Source: Phymorhynchus buccinoides
Taxonomy: Eukaryota > Mollusca > Gastropoda > Neogastropoda > Raphitomidae
NCBI GenBank assembly: GCA_017654935.2
Contig: CM065694.1
Location: 1,516,013 to 1,580,012, forward strand
Reading direction: 5' to 3'
Length of the DNA: 64,000 nt
Below are positions 15,456-25,400 of the stretch, one piece after another. How positions within the stretch are numbered: position 1 is the stretch's first letter; the number at the start of each line of letters is the position of its first letter. The notes under the pieces are model-generated. The model was not told where the DNA came from, ran no database searches, and saw only the letters and a list, made by a program, of their open reading frames with translations. The translations under genes were made by a program, and so were the position numbers.

Positions 15456-15777
15456 GAAAGTTCCGCGCTGAAACCCATGCACAATCCGCAAAACAATCTG
15501 GAAGAAATATGAAAGAGTGTGCCCATTACACATGGAAACCGATCCGTAATCCCATCCGCTTATTCCTGATATAAGTGTATGGGGTTTCCGTACAGAACTT
15601 GCGGATTGCGGATCTAATGTGTACAAGGCCTTAAGCAAGACTCGGAGGCATATAGTTGGCCTTGGTGTAGTCTTTGTTCTTATTGGCAACTGAATGTAAT
15701 TTCTCCATGAGAAATAAAGCGATTTTTTGGTGGGTTTTTTTTGTTGCAATTTCTTTGTGAAAGAGACAATAAACCGA

Positions 15778-15957
15778 TTAGTGTGCCGTATTTGTGTGCC
15801 GTATAAGGCGATAATTTGTTCCTAGACTGAGACCCCTGCGCCTTATAATGTGACTGATAATACAGTAAGAAACTACAATAACAAAATCTGAATTTTGAGT
15901 AAGATTTGTTGGGTGCGCCTTATAATCAGGCGTGCCGTGTAGTCCGTAAAACAGGGT
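15778..15957. mobile_element. MITE-like element (family E), TIR near TTTACGGACTACAAGGCGC
   Basis: Ends are GTGCCGTATAAGGCGATAA and TGTAGTCCGTAAAACAG, with inside blocks CGCCTTATAATGTGACTGAT and AAATCTGAATTTTGAGTAAG. Copies lie at 17614-17789, 28800-28936 (inverse) and 48890-49133. This copy ends 28 bp from the donor of the exon at 15985-16152. Confidence 0.75.
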
Positions 15958-15984
15958 ATTTGATGTCAACTTGATCTGACTCAC

Positions 15985-16152
15985 AGGCATGTAGTTGGCG
16001 TTGATGTAGTCGCTGCCGTCCTCGTCGTCGGTGGGGAGCAGCTTGACGCGCGAGTGGTCGTAGGGCAGGATGTTGGTGAAGCGGTTTTTGGGTCGGTTGG
16101 CGGGAAGCTCCGCGGCGTGACACGTCTGGTCCCGCCCCACTTCCTTCAGGTC
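15985..16152 (-). CDS. RPTP exon: KNRF loop and YINANY motif
   Basis: 168 bp, phase 0 to phase 0, acceptor TGTTTCAG and donor CCT|GTGAGT. It reads [40 protein letters not shown] and MP. These are the phosphotyrosine-recognition loop (KNRF, in place of the usual KNRY) and the first conserved strand of PTP domains. It is GC-rich compared with the introns around it. Confidence 0.95.
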
Positions 16153-16198
16153 CTGAAACACACAACAACCCACCGCAAATTTACCAGCAACCCTGGTA

Positions 16199-16256
16199 TT
16201 CCTCGTCGATCGCTCTGACAGTTTCCTGTCATTATGGGGCGCAGATGCGCCATGTT
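16199..16256 (-). mobile_element. Short fragment of SINE-like family C
   Basis: CGATCGCTCTGACAGTTTCC then TGTCATTATGGGGCGCAGATG matches the (GAA)n-end part of the copy at 31801-31870. The rest is absent. Confidence 0.45.
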
Positions 16257-17293
16257 TTTTTGCTCTAAAATGAATAGGTCAATGCATTTTCTTCAGCTAG
16301 GCTAGACTTTAGAGTGTGTTTTCTCAAAATGGCCGAGGCACACCCTACTAACTTTAAATGCTCATAACTCTGGAACGGAAAAAGATACAAGAATGGTTCT
16401 AGCATCATTAGAAAGGGAATTGCCTGATGTTTTCCAATGTATGATTTTCTCAGAATGGTCAGCTTGACACTTAACGCTATCCCGCCTGCAGCTACGTCAG
16501 CGCTGATCTTCCCCTGTGACTCATCGCCCACACAGCTCCTATTCCCTGCTGACGGGGTATTTTGGCACTTTTCTGATTTTTTTGTACGCGAGGTAAACAA
16601 ACGTCAACACCTTAGTGTTTGGTACCAAATGAAAGAGCAAACACGGAACTAATCGTTTATGGTAAAATTTATTTGATCGCTAATAAAATATAGTCATGCT
16701 GTTCTCCTAAAGTAGCTAAGGTTACGGAAAGAGAAAAAAAAACTTGTTTACATTCGATTCTGATATGTACAACACCAAAACAAGGAAAACATGGGACGAA
16801 AAAGCTTCATCCTACCTTGAAATCATCCAGGAATAGTTATATAATCCGTATATGAGCAATCACTTCAAACTGACACAAACAAAAAACTGATTTGGTACAG
16901 AATTCCAACGTGCCTACGTGGGAAATCCTGATCGCCTTTTTCACATTCCAGAACGACATTCCTTCACGTACACACACTATCGAGTGCAAACTAGTGGCAA
17001 TAATCTTGCCAAGATATCCCAAAAACTTCTCGTAGAGGTTGCTTCCCTTAGATACAGAGAAACAAGGTAAGGGATTCGGTAAAGTCAGGTCTGTCGTATA
17101 CGAACGATCCGTCTCCATGTTTCGATTTTAGATACGACGTATGTTGAGTGATCCATCAGCAGGAAAGGGAATTCCTGTCACTCGGATACGTCTTATCCGT
17201 CTAGAAAAGGTTAATGTACCTTCCGTGGTGCTGGGCCACATCTGACCTACTTGAAATAATCTATTTTAAAAAAAGAAACAAAAGCGTCTATAC
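16257..17293 (-). other. Intron stretch without gene
   Basis: About 1 kb with no exon or clear repeat. The open frames at 16265-16600 and 16837-17118 do not resemble a protein I know and do not fit the intron phases of the neighbouring exons. Confidence 0.5.
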
Positions 17294-17378
17294 CTCATAC
17301 TCCTCGGCATATTTGAAGTCTGAATCAGCACCCATTTTCAGCACGTGCTCTGGGAAGTCTCGAAGTTTCACTGGGCGA
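17294..17378 (-). CDS. RPTP exon: start of PTP domain
   Basis: 85 bp, phase 2 to phase 0, acceptor TTTGCAG and donor GAG|GTATAG. It reads RPVKLRDFPEHVLKMGADSD then FKYAEEYE, with a Ser completed across the upstream junction. This is the N-terminal helix region of PTP domains (the xPVxLxDF start and the FxxEFE-like end). Confidence 0.9.
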
Positions 17379-17613
17379 CTGCAAATTTATCAGAAAACAA
17401 ATTTGTTGGTTTTTTGTCAAGAAATTATAACGGGAAAAAAAAGGAGTTAACAAACAAACATATGCACGTATGTAGGGCCTGACACACACTCACAACCTGA
17501 ACCACACAAGCTCTGAAGCCACACTACCTTATTCAGACTAACTTCATTCTTTGGCTGTGACCTTTTCAATGCTTTAAATCCAAGTACACCCAGACCTCCT
17601 TCAATACAATGTA

Positions 17614-17789
17614 GGACCATATTTTACGGACTATAAGGCGATACGTTTTCCTAGACTGACATCCCTGCACCTTATAATGTGACTGATAAAATAGTAAGGA
17701 AATAGAGCAACAAAGTCTGAATTTTGAGTCCAATTTGGGGGGTGCGTCTTATAATCAGGTGCGCCTTATGGTCCGTACAATACGGTAAA
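17614..17789. mobile_element. MITE-like element (family E), copy 2
   Basis: Starts CATATTTTACGGACTATAAG and ends TTATGGTCCGTACAATACGG. It matches the copy at 15778-15957 over its length in the same orientation. Confidence 0.75.
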
Positions 17790-17869
17790 CCTGTCAGTCT
17801 GGCATGTGCACACACAAAGCCACCACCTCAACCACATGCCTGCATGCATGCACAAACACCTGCGCATTC

Positions 17870-17921
17870 ACACACACACCTGTGCATTCATTCACACACA
17901 CACACACACATACATACACAT

Positions 17922-17974
<53 letters not shown>

Positions 17975-18019
17975 CACACACACACACACATGCACACACA
18001 CACACACACAGTTAAACTG

Positions 18020-18095
<76 letters not shown>

Positions 18096-18165
18096 TGCAT
18101 ACAGACACATGCACGTGAACATGTTTGCATGCAAACACAAACAAACACATACACACATACACACA
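17870..18165. repeat. (CA)n microsatellite cluster
   Basis: CA runs of up to about 70 bp with CATG and TATATA interruptions. All open frames here are low complexity. Confidence 0.95.
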
Positions 18166-18894
18166 CAAGCTCATCAACCTAGATTGACCTACCAAAAAAG
18201 AATCAAAAACTCAAATCAGCAGAGCTGCAAAATTGATTTTAGCATGACAATAAACCAAAAATGTCATATATAAAAAAAAGTAAATTACACTGTATAAAAT
18301 ATAAATATTGAACCGGGCAGGTCCCAAACACGAGAGAAGTAGGGACAAAATAAGGGTGAGGATGGATGGGGAAATTGGACGGCGTCACCAACAACATGGT
18401 GGGGAAATCAAAGATATCCCTCCTGAAATCCAAATGAACAAAGGAAGAACAATAAAAGAAATAGTATGACTAAAATCCATTAATTTTCATTCAGTGTCTG
18501 TTTAATAAAAAACACAAACAAATGTATATGTTGGGTCTTTTTAAATCAGTGTTAGGAAAATGTTATCACAATGTGGGAAGCAAGAAGATTCTGGAAAAAG
18601 TGGAACATGAAACAAAAAGTACAATCTTTAGGTTTCGGGGTAAAACAAAAATCAAGGATAAATTTGAAGACGCAGAAGTGGGCTGAAAACACAGAGGGAT
18701 CCACAATTCCCAATTTTTTTAATTTTATTAAAACAAAAAAATATACATATATAAAGGGTATAGGCATATTTCATAGATATTTTTCAAGCTTTTGCTAGTA
18801 CTTGTAGTAAAAGACAACTTTGGGATTTTTCTTCATTGCAAGAAAAAATGAAATCAAAGTGTCAGGAATAATCAAATTTAAAAAAGAGGGTGTG

Positions 18895-18956
18895 GGTGTG
18901 GGAGTCAGGGTGGGGGTGGGAGTTAGGGTGGGGGTGGGGGTGTGGGGGTGGGAGTT
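18895..18956. repeat. GGGTGTGGGAGT-type short tandem repeat
   Basis: About 60 bp of G-rich GTGGGGGTGGGAGTTAGGGT units. On the plus strand it could form a G-quadruplex; it is C-rich in the transcript. Confidence 0.75.
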
Positions 18957-19206
18957 GAGCTTTTTTATTAAAAAGGCAGGATTTCTAGGTAATGTCTCAA
19001 CAAAAAGCAATCACAGAGAGAATTGAAGAAAGGAAAGTGGGCAGACAGCAAAAAAACCAAGATCCACATTATCGCAAGGATTCGCAGCAGATGTTCCAGA
19101 AGGGTTCCCTGGGATAAACACTTTGAAAAGGGTCAAGGGGAGGGTTGGGCGGCGTAATTCCCAAAAAAAAGGCAGCGGATGGGAGGGGTGGAGAAAAGTG
19201 GACTAC

Positions 19207-19371
19207 CTGACGTTTTTATCAAAGGAGCGGTAAAATTTACGGTGGTCTGGTTCATAGACGATGGATGCGTGCTCTTCCTCGGGCTGGTGGCTGGAGTTGA
19301 CGTGCAGCAAGTGCATGGCGAACATGCCCATCCTATCCCTTACCTCTCTGAACCGGCGAGCCCCGCTCTCC
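19207..19371 (-). CDS. RPTP exon: juxtamembrane segment
   Basis: 165 bp, phase 2 to phase 2, acceptor CTCCTCAG and donor GTCAG|GTAGTC. It links the transmembrane exon (ending AG) to the PTP start exon. It reads ESGARRFREVRDRMGMFAMH, then LLHVNSSHQPEEEHASIVYE and PDHRKFYRSFDKNV. I do not recognise this stretch in detail, and cytoplasmic juxtamembrane regions vary. Phase fit at both ends supports it. It holds a strong internal donor-like site (AGAG|GTAAGG, about 28 bp into the exon) that would break the frame if used. Confidence 0.78.
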
Positions 19372-19409
19372 CTGAGGAGACATCCAATCAGTGGCATTGG
19401 TATTGGTTT

Positions 19410-19735
19410 GTTGTTGTTTTTTGTTGTTGTACCATGGCTTAAAGACTCCAGGGATCATCCCAGCAGCCGAAGCGCTTGAACAGCAAGGTACAAACGCACC
19501 AGCTAGGGATGAGAACCTTTACGCGTGTGACCAGGTTTTTTATTACCCCACCACGTGGGCAGACACACTCCGACTTTGGAGGATTTTAGACTGATGATGG
19601 AGCTTGCCATGGCTAAAGACAATCCCCAGACAGCAAAAAATGCAGAAGATCCAGAACATTTCGCATGCAGCCTTGGTGTTCTAGCTTATGTCAATTGGTC
19701 TGACACAGCCTTATGCCAGGGCGATTGGCATTGGT
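19410..19735 (+). mobile_element. Dispersed SINE-like repeat, copy 2
   Basis: Starts after (TTG)n with CATGGCTTAAAGACTCCAGG and runs to TGACACAGCCTTATGCC. It is the longest copy. It matches the inverse copy at 802-1068, including GCTTGCCATGGCTAAAGACA and TCAATTGGTCTGACACAG. The tRNA-type SINE follows directly. Confidence 0.65.
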
Positions 19736-20255
19736 ATTAGTATTATGTTCTAGTCACAAAGACAAGTTTGTCTCTGTGAAATTTGAGCTGCTCGCACCCG
19801 GAGAGCGTGTTACTGCCAGTGCAGCACCTACCAATTTTTTGTTGGAGGGCAAAGGGGTTTTAAGTGACTGAATGGGAAGGAGGGATGGGGGTAAAATCTG
19901 ACCAAATGACAACCCCTTAGTTGGTACTGGGTTCTTCAAAGGGCCAGCCACACGTCCACTGAAATCGCACGACTGTACGATACGATTCAAATCTCTCGGT
20001 CTCAAAGCGCAATTCACACTTGTTCTTGGAGACCATGTGATCGAATCGCATCGTACAGTCGTGCGATGTTAGTGGACGTGTGGCTGGCCCTTAACATGCA
20101 CGACACAGGACCTCGGGTTTTGTTATCTCATCTGAAAGATTTAGCGTTCAGACCATAAGGTCTAGCGGAGAGTGAGCGATAAAACACACTTTCCGCTGCA
20201 GCCAGGAACGATGCCAGGTTTGTCGGTTACCAGGCCAACTGTGAGCCACTGCACC
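19736..20255 (-). mobile_element. tRNA-derived SINE, diverged copy, with nested foldback
   Basis: Its order matches the copies at 42435-42830 and 44107-44458: TAGTCACAAAGACAAG and TTTGTCTCTGTGAAATT; ATCTGACCAAATGACAAC; GACCTCGGGTTTTGTTATCT; CAGACCATAAGGTCTAG; then a degraded tRNA-like head near 20215-20255. A foldback (19937-20092) splits it. Confidence 0.65.
19937..20092. mobile_element. Foldback MITE nested in the SINE
   Basis: Long inverted arms: GGGCCAGCCACACGTCCACT and CGCACGACTGTACGAT face ATCGTACAGTCGTGCGAT and AGTGGACGTGTGGCTGGCCC. The loop is about 60 bp. The other SINE copies run through this point without it. Confidence 0.85.
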
Positions 20256-21101
20256 ACGACAACAAAACATCACCACCCTTTTTACATAAACTTATTTTGC
20301 AGCAATCACAAGTGAAAATGAATGTGTGGATATGGAGTTCAAGAACCAGCAAAAATCATCCGTCTTATAAACACCCACAGAAGATGATCACTCAGATCCA
20401 TAAGTTGTGCATATTCAGCAGTTGGTTTACCTTTATCAAAATGTCAAAATCTACATCATTGTTCTCCTACTGGTGCCAGAATACAGACACTCTTGCGATT
20501 TATATGCTTTCCACAGAAAGGGATTTGACCAAGCTTACAGTCCTTAATGCTCTATGCATCACTGTGTCCAGTGTTGCGATTTTCACACAAAAATAACACA
20601 CGCGAAAAAGCAAGAATATGATAGTTACGGCAACAAGCACTAGATGGAGGCACGGCACTGCAAACGCTGGGAATTTCTGCTCCATCACACAATGGTGGTG
20701 AGTTGCATGATGAGTGAGCAAAATAGCGGATGAATGATTGGGTGTGGTGTGAGAGTTACATATTTGTTTTAATGTAAATTTATGTTTCATATTTTTATTC
20801 AATATTTTTATTTTGATATATCTCATCCTATTTTACACGGTGGAAGACAGGTTTCCATGTGCGTTGTACAATGTCAATGGACAATAAAGAAACTTATGAC
20901 TTATGGCTTATGACAATGCTACATGTCACTGATCACCGCTGGATAACAATTGGCTCAGGGCCTGTATTCACATTGAGATAGCATGAGACTTATCATTATC
21001 TTAGAAGTCATTCTAAAGTAGCAGGATTTCATAGGACTTTAGAAGAACTTCTTACAACAATGTTCTGTCATCTAGCAGAATGAGGCTTCATACTACGTCT
21101 G

Positions 21102-21104
<3 letters not shown>
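20256..21104 (-). other. Intron stretch without gene
   Basis: No exon seen. ACAATAAAGAAACTTATGAC followed by TTATGGCTTATGAC (about 20880-20915) resembles the 3' tail of a non-LTR retroelement, but the body is not recognisable. Confidence 0.45.

Positions 21105-21147
<43 letters not shown>
21105..21147. repeat. (CT)n microsatellite
   Basis: A CT run of about 43 bp. Confidence 0.9.
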
Positions 21148-21148
<1 letters not shown>

Positions 21149-22047
21149 AAAGATCTTTTTCAAGCTGAGCACTATCTTAAAATAATAACATGTAAGCGGC
21201 ATAGAGATTTATTTGCTCGATTTCGAACTAGAAGTTTCTAACAAAATGCCAATGAAAGATGGTTTCAGAAAACTCCTGAAAGACTTGATTTGCCCATGTG
21301 TTCCAAAGAAACTGAAGATGAACATCATTTACCAACATTCCAATGCAAAGAAATAAAGTAACAAAAATAATGATTCTCACTCACAAAGACATCCACCTTC
21401 ATGTCACTCCTGATAATATTATGTTTGATAAGAAAAAGTATTCATTTAATTGCAATTGTTGGATGAATGACCCTCACAGAGTTGCAACTGAAAATTTCAA
21501 ATAAGTCTCTCAAGCCTCTCTCTCTCTTGAAAAAAGGGGGGACTTGGAGAAAAAAAAGGGGGGGGGGGGCGCCTCATTGGAGAAAAAAGCCTGGCATGAA
21601 AGTTTCTAACAAATTGTTGAAGCGTATTTCCAGAAAATTCCTCAAGCAAAAGTTACTTTCCACTGAATCGTTCCAACCGAATTTTCAGAACACTGCTTTA
21701 AGCAAATTTGTTGGTAAAAAGTTTAAACAAATATTTAATCAACTGCACAAGAAAACATAAAAGCGAGCACTTTCAAAGCAAAGTCTCTTATCTGACATCC
21801 ATTTTTTAACGGTTCGTTGTCGGGCGAAAGCCAGAAAATACTGAATACAGTCTTTTGCGCTAGGTGGTGGGGACGATCGTGTTTTTGTGAACGAGAAGAG
21901 AACAAAGTCCCGCTTTTGCGTTTGGAGCGAGATTTTTCTGCACCCAGTGCTGAGACCGGAAGGGAGCTCGAGAAATTACATTAAATTCATTTATTTGTGT
22001 ATTAACAGTCTCATTAATCATTATTTTTAATGCTTATATTCATTCAG

Positions 22048-22321
22048 CATGGGTGCAACTACACAAAATGAAAACACCTGAAAGGCCGGGGTCCATGGGG
22101 TAATGTCCCCCTGCAGCTGAAAGCAAAAATTGATTTATGAAGGTATTTTAGTTGACTTTTTCCAAGCTTTTTTATACAAAATGCTTTTTTTTTAATGCGT
22201 TTGAAAAAATACAGTAGACACACAAAGATCTGTTTTGACAATTTTGTCGAAAAAAAAAGGATATTCCTTTTCTGGTAAAATTCAAAAACAGGAAATCCTT
22301 GTATACCAGGAAAAGTTGCAC
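22048..22321. mobile_element. Dispersed element (family D), copy 2
   Basis: Matches the element at 12461-12719 from GGGTGCAACTACACAAAAT to AAAAGTTGCACCTAT, with indels in A and T runs. Confidence 0.75.
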
Positions 22322-22499
22322 CTATATCATTGATACTTGCTTTCATGTTGATTATTCTTTCATTCTTGTCTTGTCTTTAATCTCCTAACACCATGGGCGA
22401 ATACATTCGCCCAGTACATCACACTTCACACCCACCAAATGCAAAGTTACCTTCACAGCCAAAAGCCCTGTTGCGTGTTTGTCTACTTTCTCAGTTTAT

Positions 22500-25400
22500 G
22501 TCACTGATTTTAGTTTATTAATCATTGCGCATGCACACTCGAAAAAATAGTTACTCCCCTCTTGTCGGTTGAGATGCAACGGTCCACCAAGAATGTCAAA
22601 AAAATAGTTACTCCTCTCTCTGTCTCTCTGAGATGCAACGGACCTCTCTCTCAAATAGTTACTCCTCTCTTGTCTCTCTGAGATATAACGCCTCATTGAC
22701 AAGAATGCTGGCAAAATAGTTTCTCCCAAATTGTTGAAGAGTATTTCCAGAACCAAGAATCAAGCAAATAGTTACTCCCCACTGAATCGTTGAGATCCAA
22801 CGGAATTTTCAGAATGCAAACAAATAGTTAAGCAAATTTGTTGGTTGAGATTAAACAAATATTTAATCAACTGCACAAGAAAACATAAAAGCGAGCACTT
22901 TCGGTTGAAATGCAAAGTCTCTTATCTGACATCCATTTTTTAACGGTTCGTCGGTTGGGCGAACGGACCACCAAAATACAAACAAATAGTTTTGCGCTCT
23001 AGCGCACGGTTGTGATGCAACGTGTGAGAGAGAATGAGGGGGAAATAGTTAGAGAGAGAGTCGGTTGAGATGCAACGGACAACCAAGAATGCAAAGAAAT
23101 AGTTACTCCCCTTTTGTTTGTTGAGATGCAACGGACAATCAAGAATGCCAACAAATAGCTTACTCCCCTCTTGTCAGGTTGAGATGCAACGGACACCAAG
23201 AATGAAAAAATAGTTACTCCCCGATGGGTCCGGGGGCAATGCAACCCTGCACCAAGAATGCCAAAAAATTGATTTACTCCCCTATTTGTAGGTTGAGATG
23301 CCACAATTTATACAAGAATGCCAACAAAAAGTTACTCCCCTCTTGTCAGTTGAGACACAACGGACCACCAAGAATGCCAAAAAAATAGTTACTCCCCTCT
23401 TGTCTGTTGAGATGAAAAACGGACAACCAAGAATGCCAACAAATAGTTACACCCCTCTTGTCCGATGAGATGCAACGGACCACCAAGAATGCCAACAAAT
23501 CTTTTACTCCCCTCTTGTCTTTGAGATGCAACGGACAAGCGAAGAATGCCAACAAATAGTCACTCCCCACTCCCACCGGTTGCAAATGCATCACAGCCAA
23601 GAATGTTGCGTGTTAGTTACTCCCCTCTAGTCGGTTGAGATGCAACGGACAAGCCAGAATGCCAAAAAATAGTTACTCCCCTCTAGTCGGTTGAGATGCA
23701 ACGGTCCACCAAGAATGCCAAAAAATAGTTACTCCCCTCTAGTCGGTTGAGATGCAACGGACCACCAAGAATGCCAAAAAATAGTTACTCCCCTCTAGTC
23801 GGTTGAGATGCAACGGACCACCAAGAATGCCAAAAAATAGTTACTCCCCTCTTGTCGGTTGAGATGCAACGGACCACCAAGAATGCAAAAAAAATAGTTA
23901 CTCCCCTCTAGTCGGTTGAGATGCAACAGACAAGCAAGAATGCAAAAAAATAGTTACTCCCCTCTAGTCGGTTGAGATGCAACGGACAAGCAAGAATGCA
24001 AACAAATAGTTACTCCCCTCTAGTCGGTTGAGATGCAACGGACCACCAAGAATGCAAAAAAATAGTTACTCCCCTCTAGTCGGTTGAGATGCAACGGACC
24101 ACCAAGAATGCAAACAAATAGTTACTCCCCTCTTGTCGGTTGAGATGCAACGGACAAGCAAGAATGCAAAAAAATAGTTACTCCCCTCTAGTCGGTTGAG
24201 ATGCAACGGACCACCAAGAATGCAAACAAATAGTTACTCCCCTCTTGTCGGTTGAGATGCAACGGACCACCAAGAATGCAAACAAATAGTTACTCCCCTC
24301 TAGTCGGTTGAGATGCAACGGACCACCAAGAATGCAAACAAATAGTTACTCCCCTCTAGTCGGTTGAGATGCAACGGACCACCAAGAATGCAAACAAATA
24401 GTTACTCCCCTCTAGTCGGTTGAGATGCAACGGACAACCAAGAATGCAAACAAATAGTTACTCACCTCTTGTCGGTTGAGATGCAACGGACAACCAAGAA
24501 TGCAAACAATAGTTACTCCCCTCTTGTCGGTTGAGATGCAACGGACAAGCCAGAATGCAAACAAATAGTTACTCCCCTCTAGTCGGTTGAGATGCAACGG
24601 ACAAGCCAGAATGCCAAAAAATAGTTACTCCCCTCTAGTCGGTTGAGATGCAACGGTCCACCAAGAATGCCAAAAAATAGTTACTCCCCTCTAGTCGGTT
24701 GAGATGCAACGGACCACCAAGAATGCCAAAAAATAGTTACTCCCCTCTTGTCGGTTGAGATGCAACGGACCACCAAGAATGCAAACAAATAGTTACTCCC
24801 CTCTAGTCGGTTGAGATGCAACAGACAAGCAAGAATGCAAAAAAAATAGTTACTCCCCTCTAGTCGGTTGAGATGCAACGGACAAGCAAGAATGCAAACA
24901 AATAGTTACTCCCCTCTAGTCGGTTGAGATGCAACGGACCACCAAGAATGCAAAAAAATAGTTACTCCCCTCTAGTCGGTTGAGATGCAACGGACCACCA
25001 AGAATGCAAACAAATAGTTACTCCCCCTCTTGTCGGTTGAGATGCAACGGACAAGCAAGAATGCAAACAAATAGTTACTCCCCTCTAGTCGGTTGAGATG
25101 CAACGGACCACCAAGAATGCAAACAAATAGTTACTCCCCTCTTGTCGGTTGAGATGCAACGGACCACCAAGAATGCAAACAAATAGTTACTCCCCTCTAG
25201 TCGGTTGAGATGCAACGGACCACCAAGAATGCAAACAAATAGTTACTCCCCTCTAGTCGGTTGAGATGCAACGGACCACCAAGAATGCAAACAAATAGTT
25301 ACTCCCCTCTAGTCGGTTGAGATGCAACGGACAACCAAGAATGCAAACAAATAGTTACTCACCTCTTGTCGGTTGAGATGCAACGGACAACCAAGAATGC

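Noticed and set aside
18239..18433. Candidate exon reading RDIFDFPTMLLVTPSNFPIH after a TTTCAG
   Set aside because: The neighbours (19207 and 17378) already join in phase 2. A cassette would need a length divisible by three; the first usable donor gives 34 bp. No PTP similarity.
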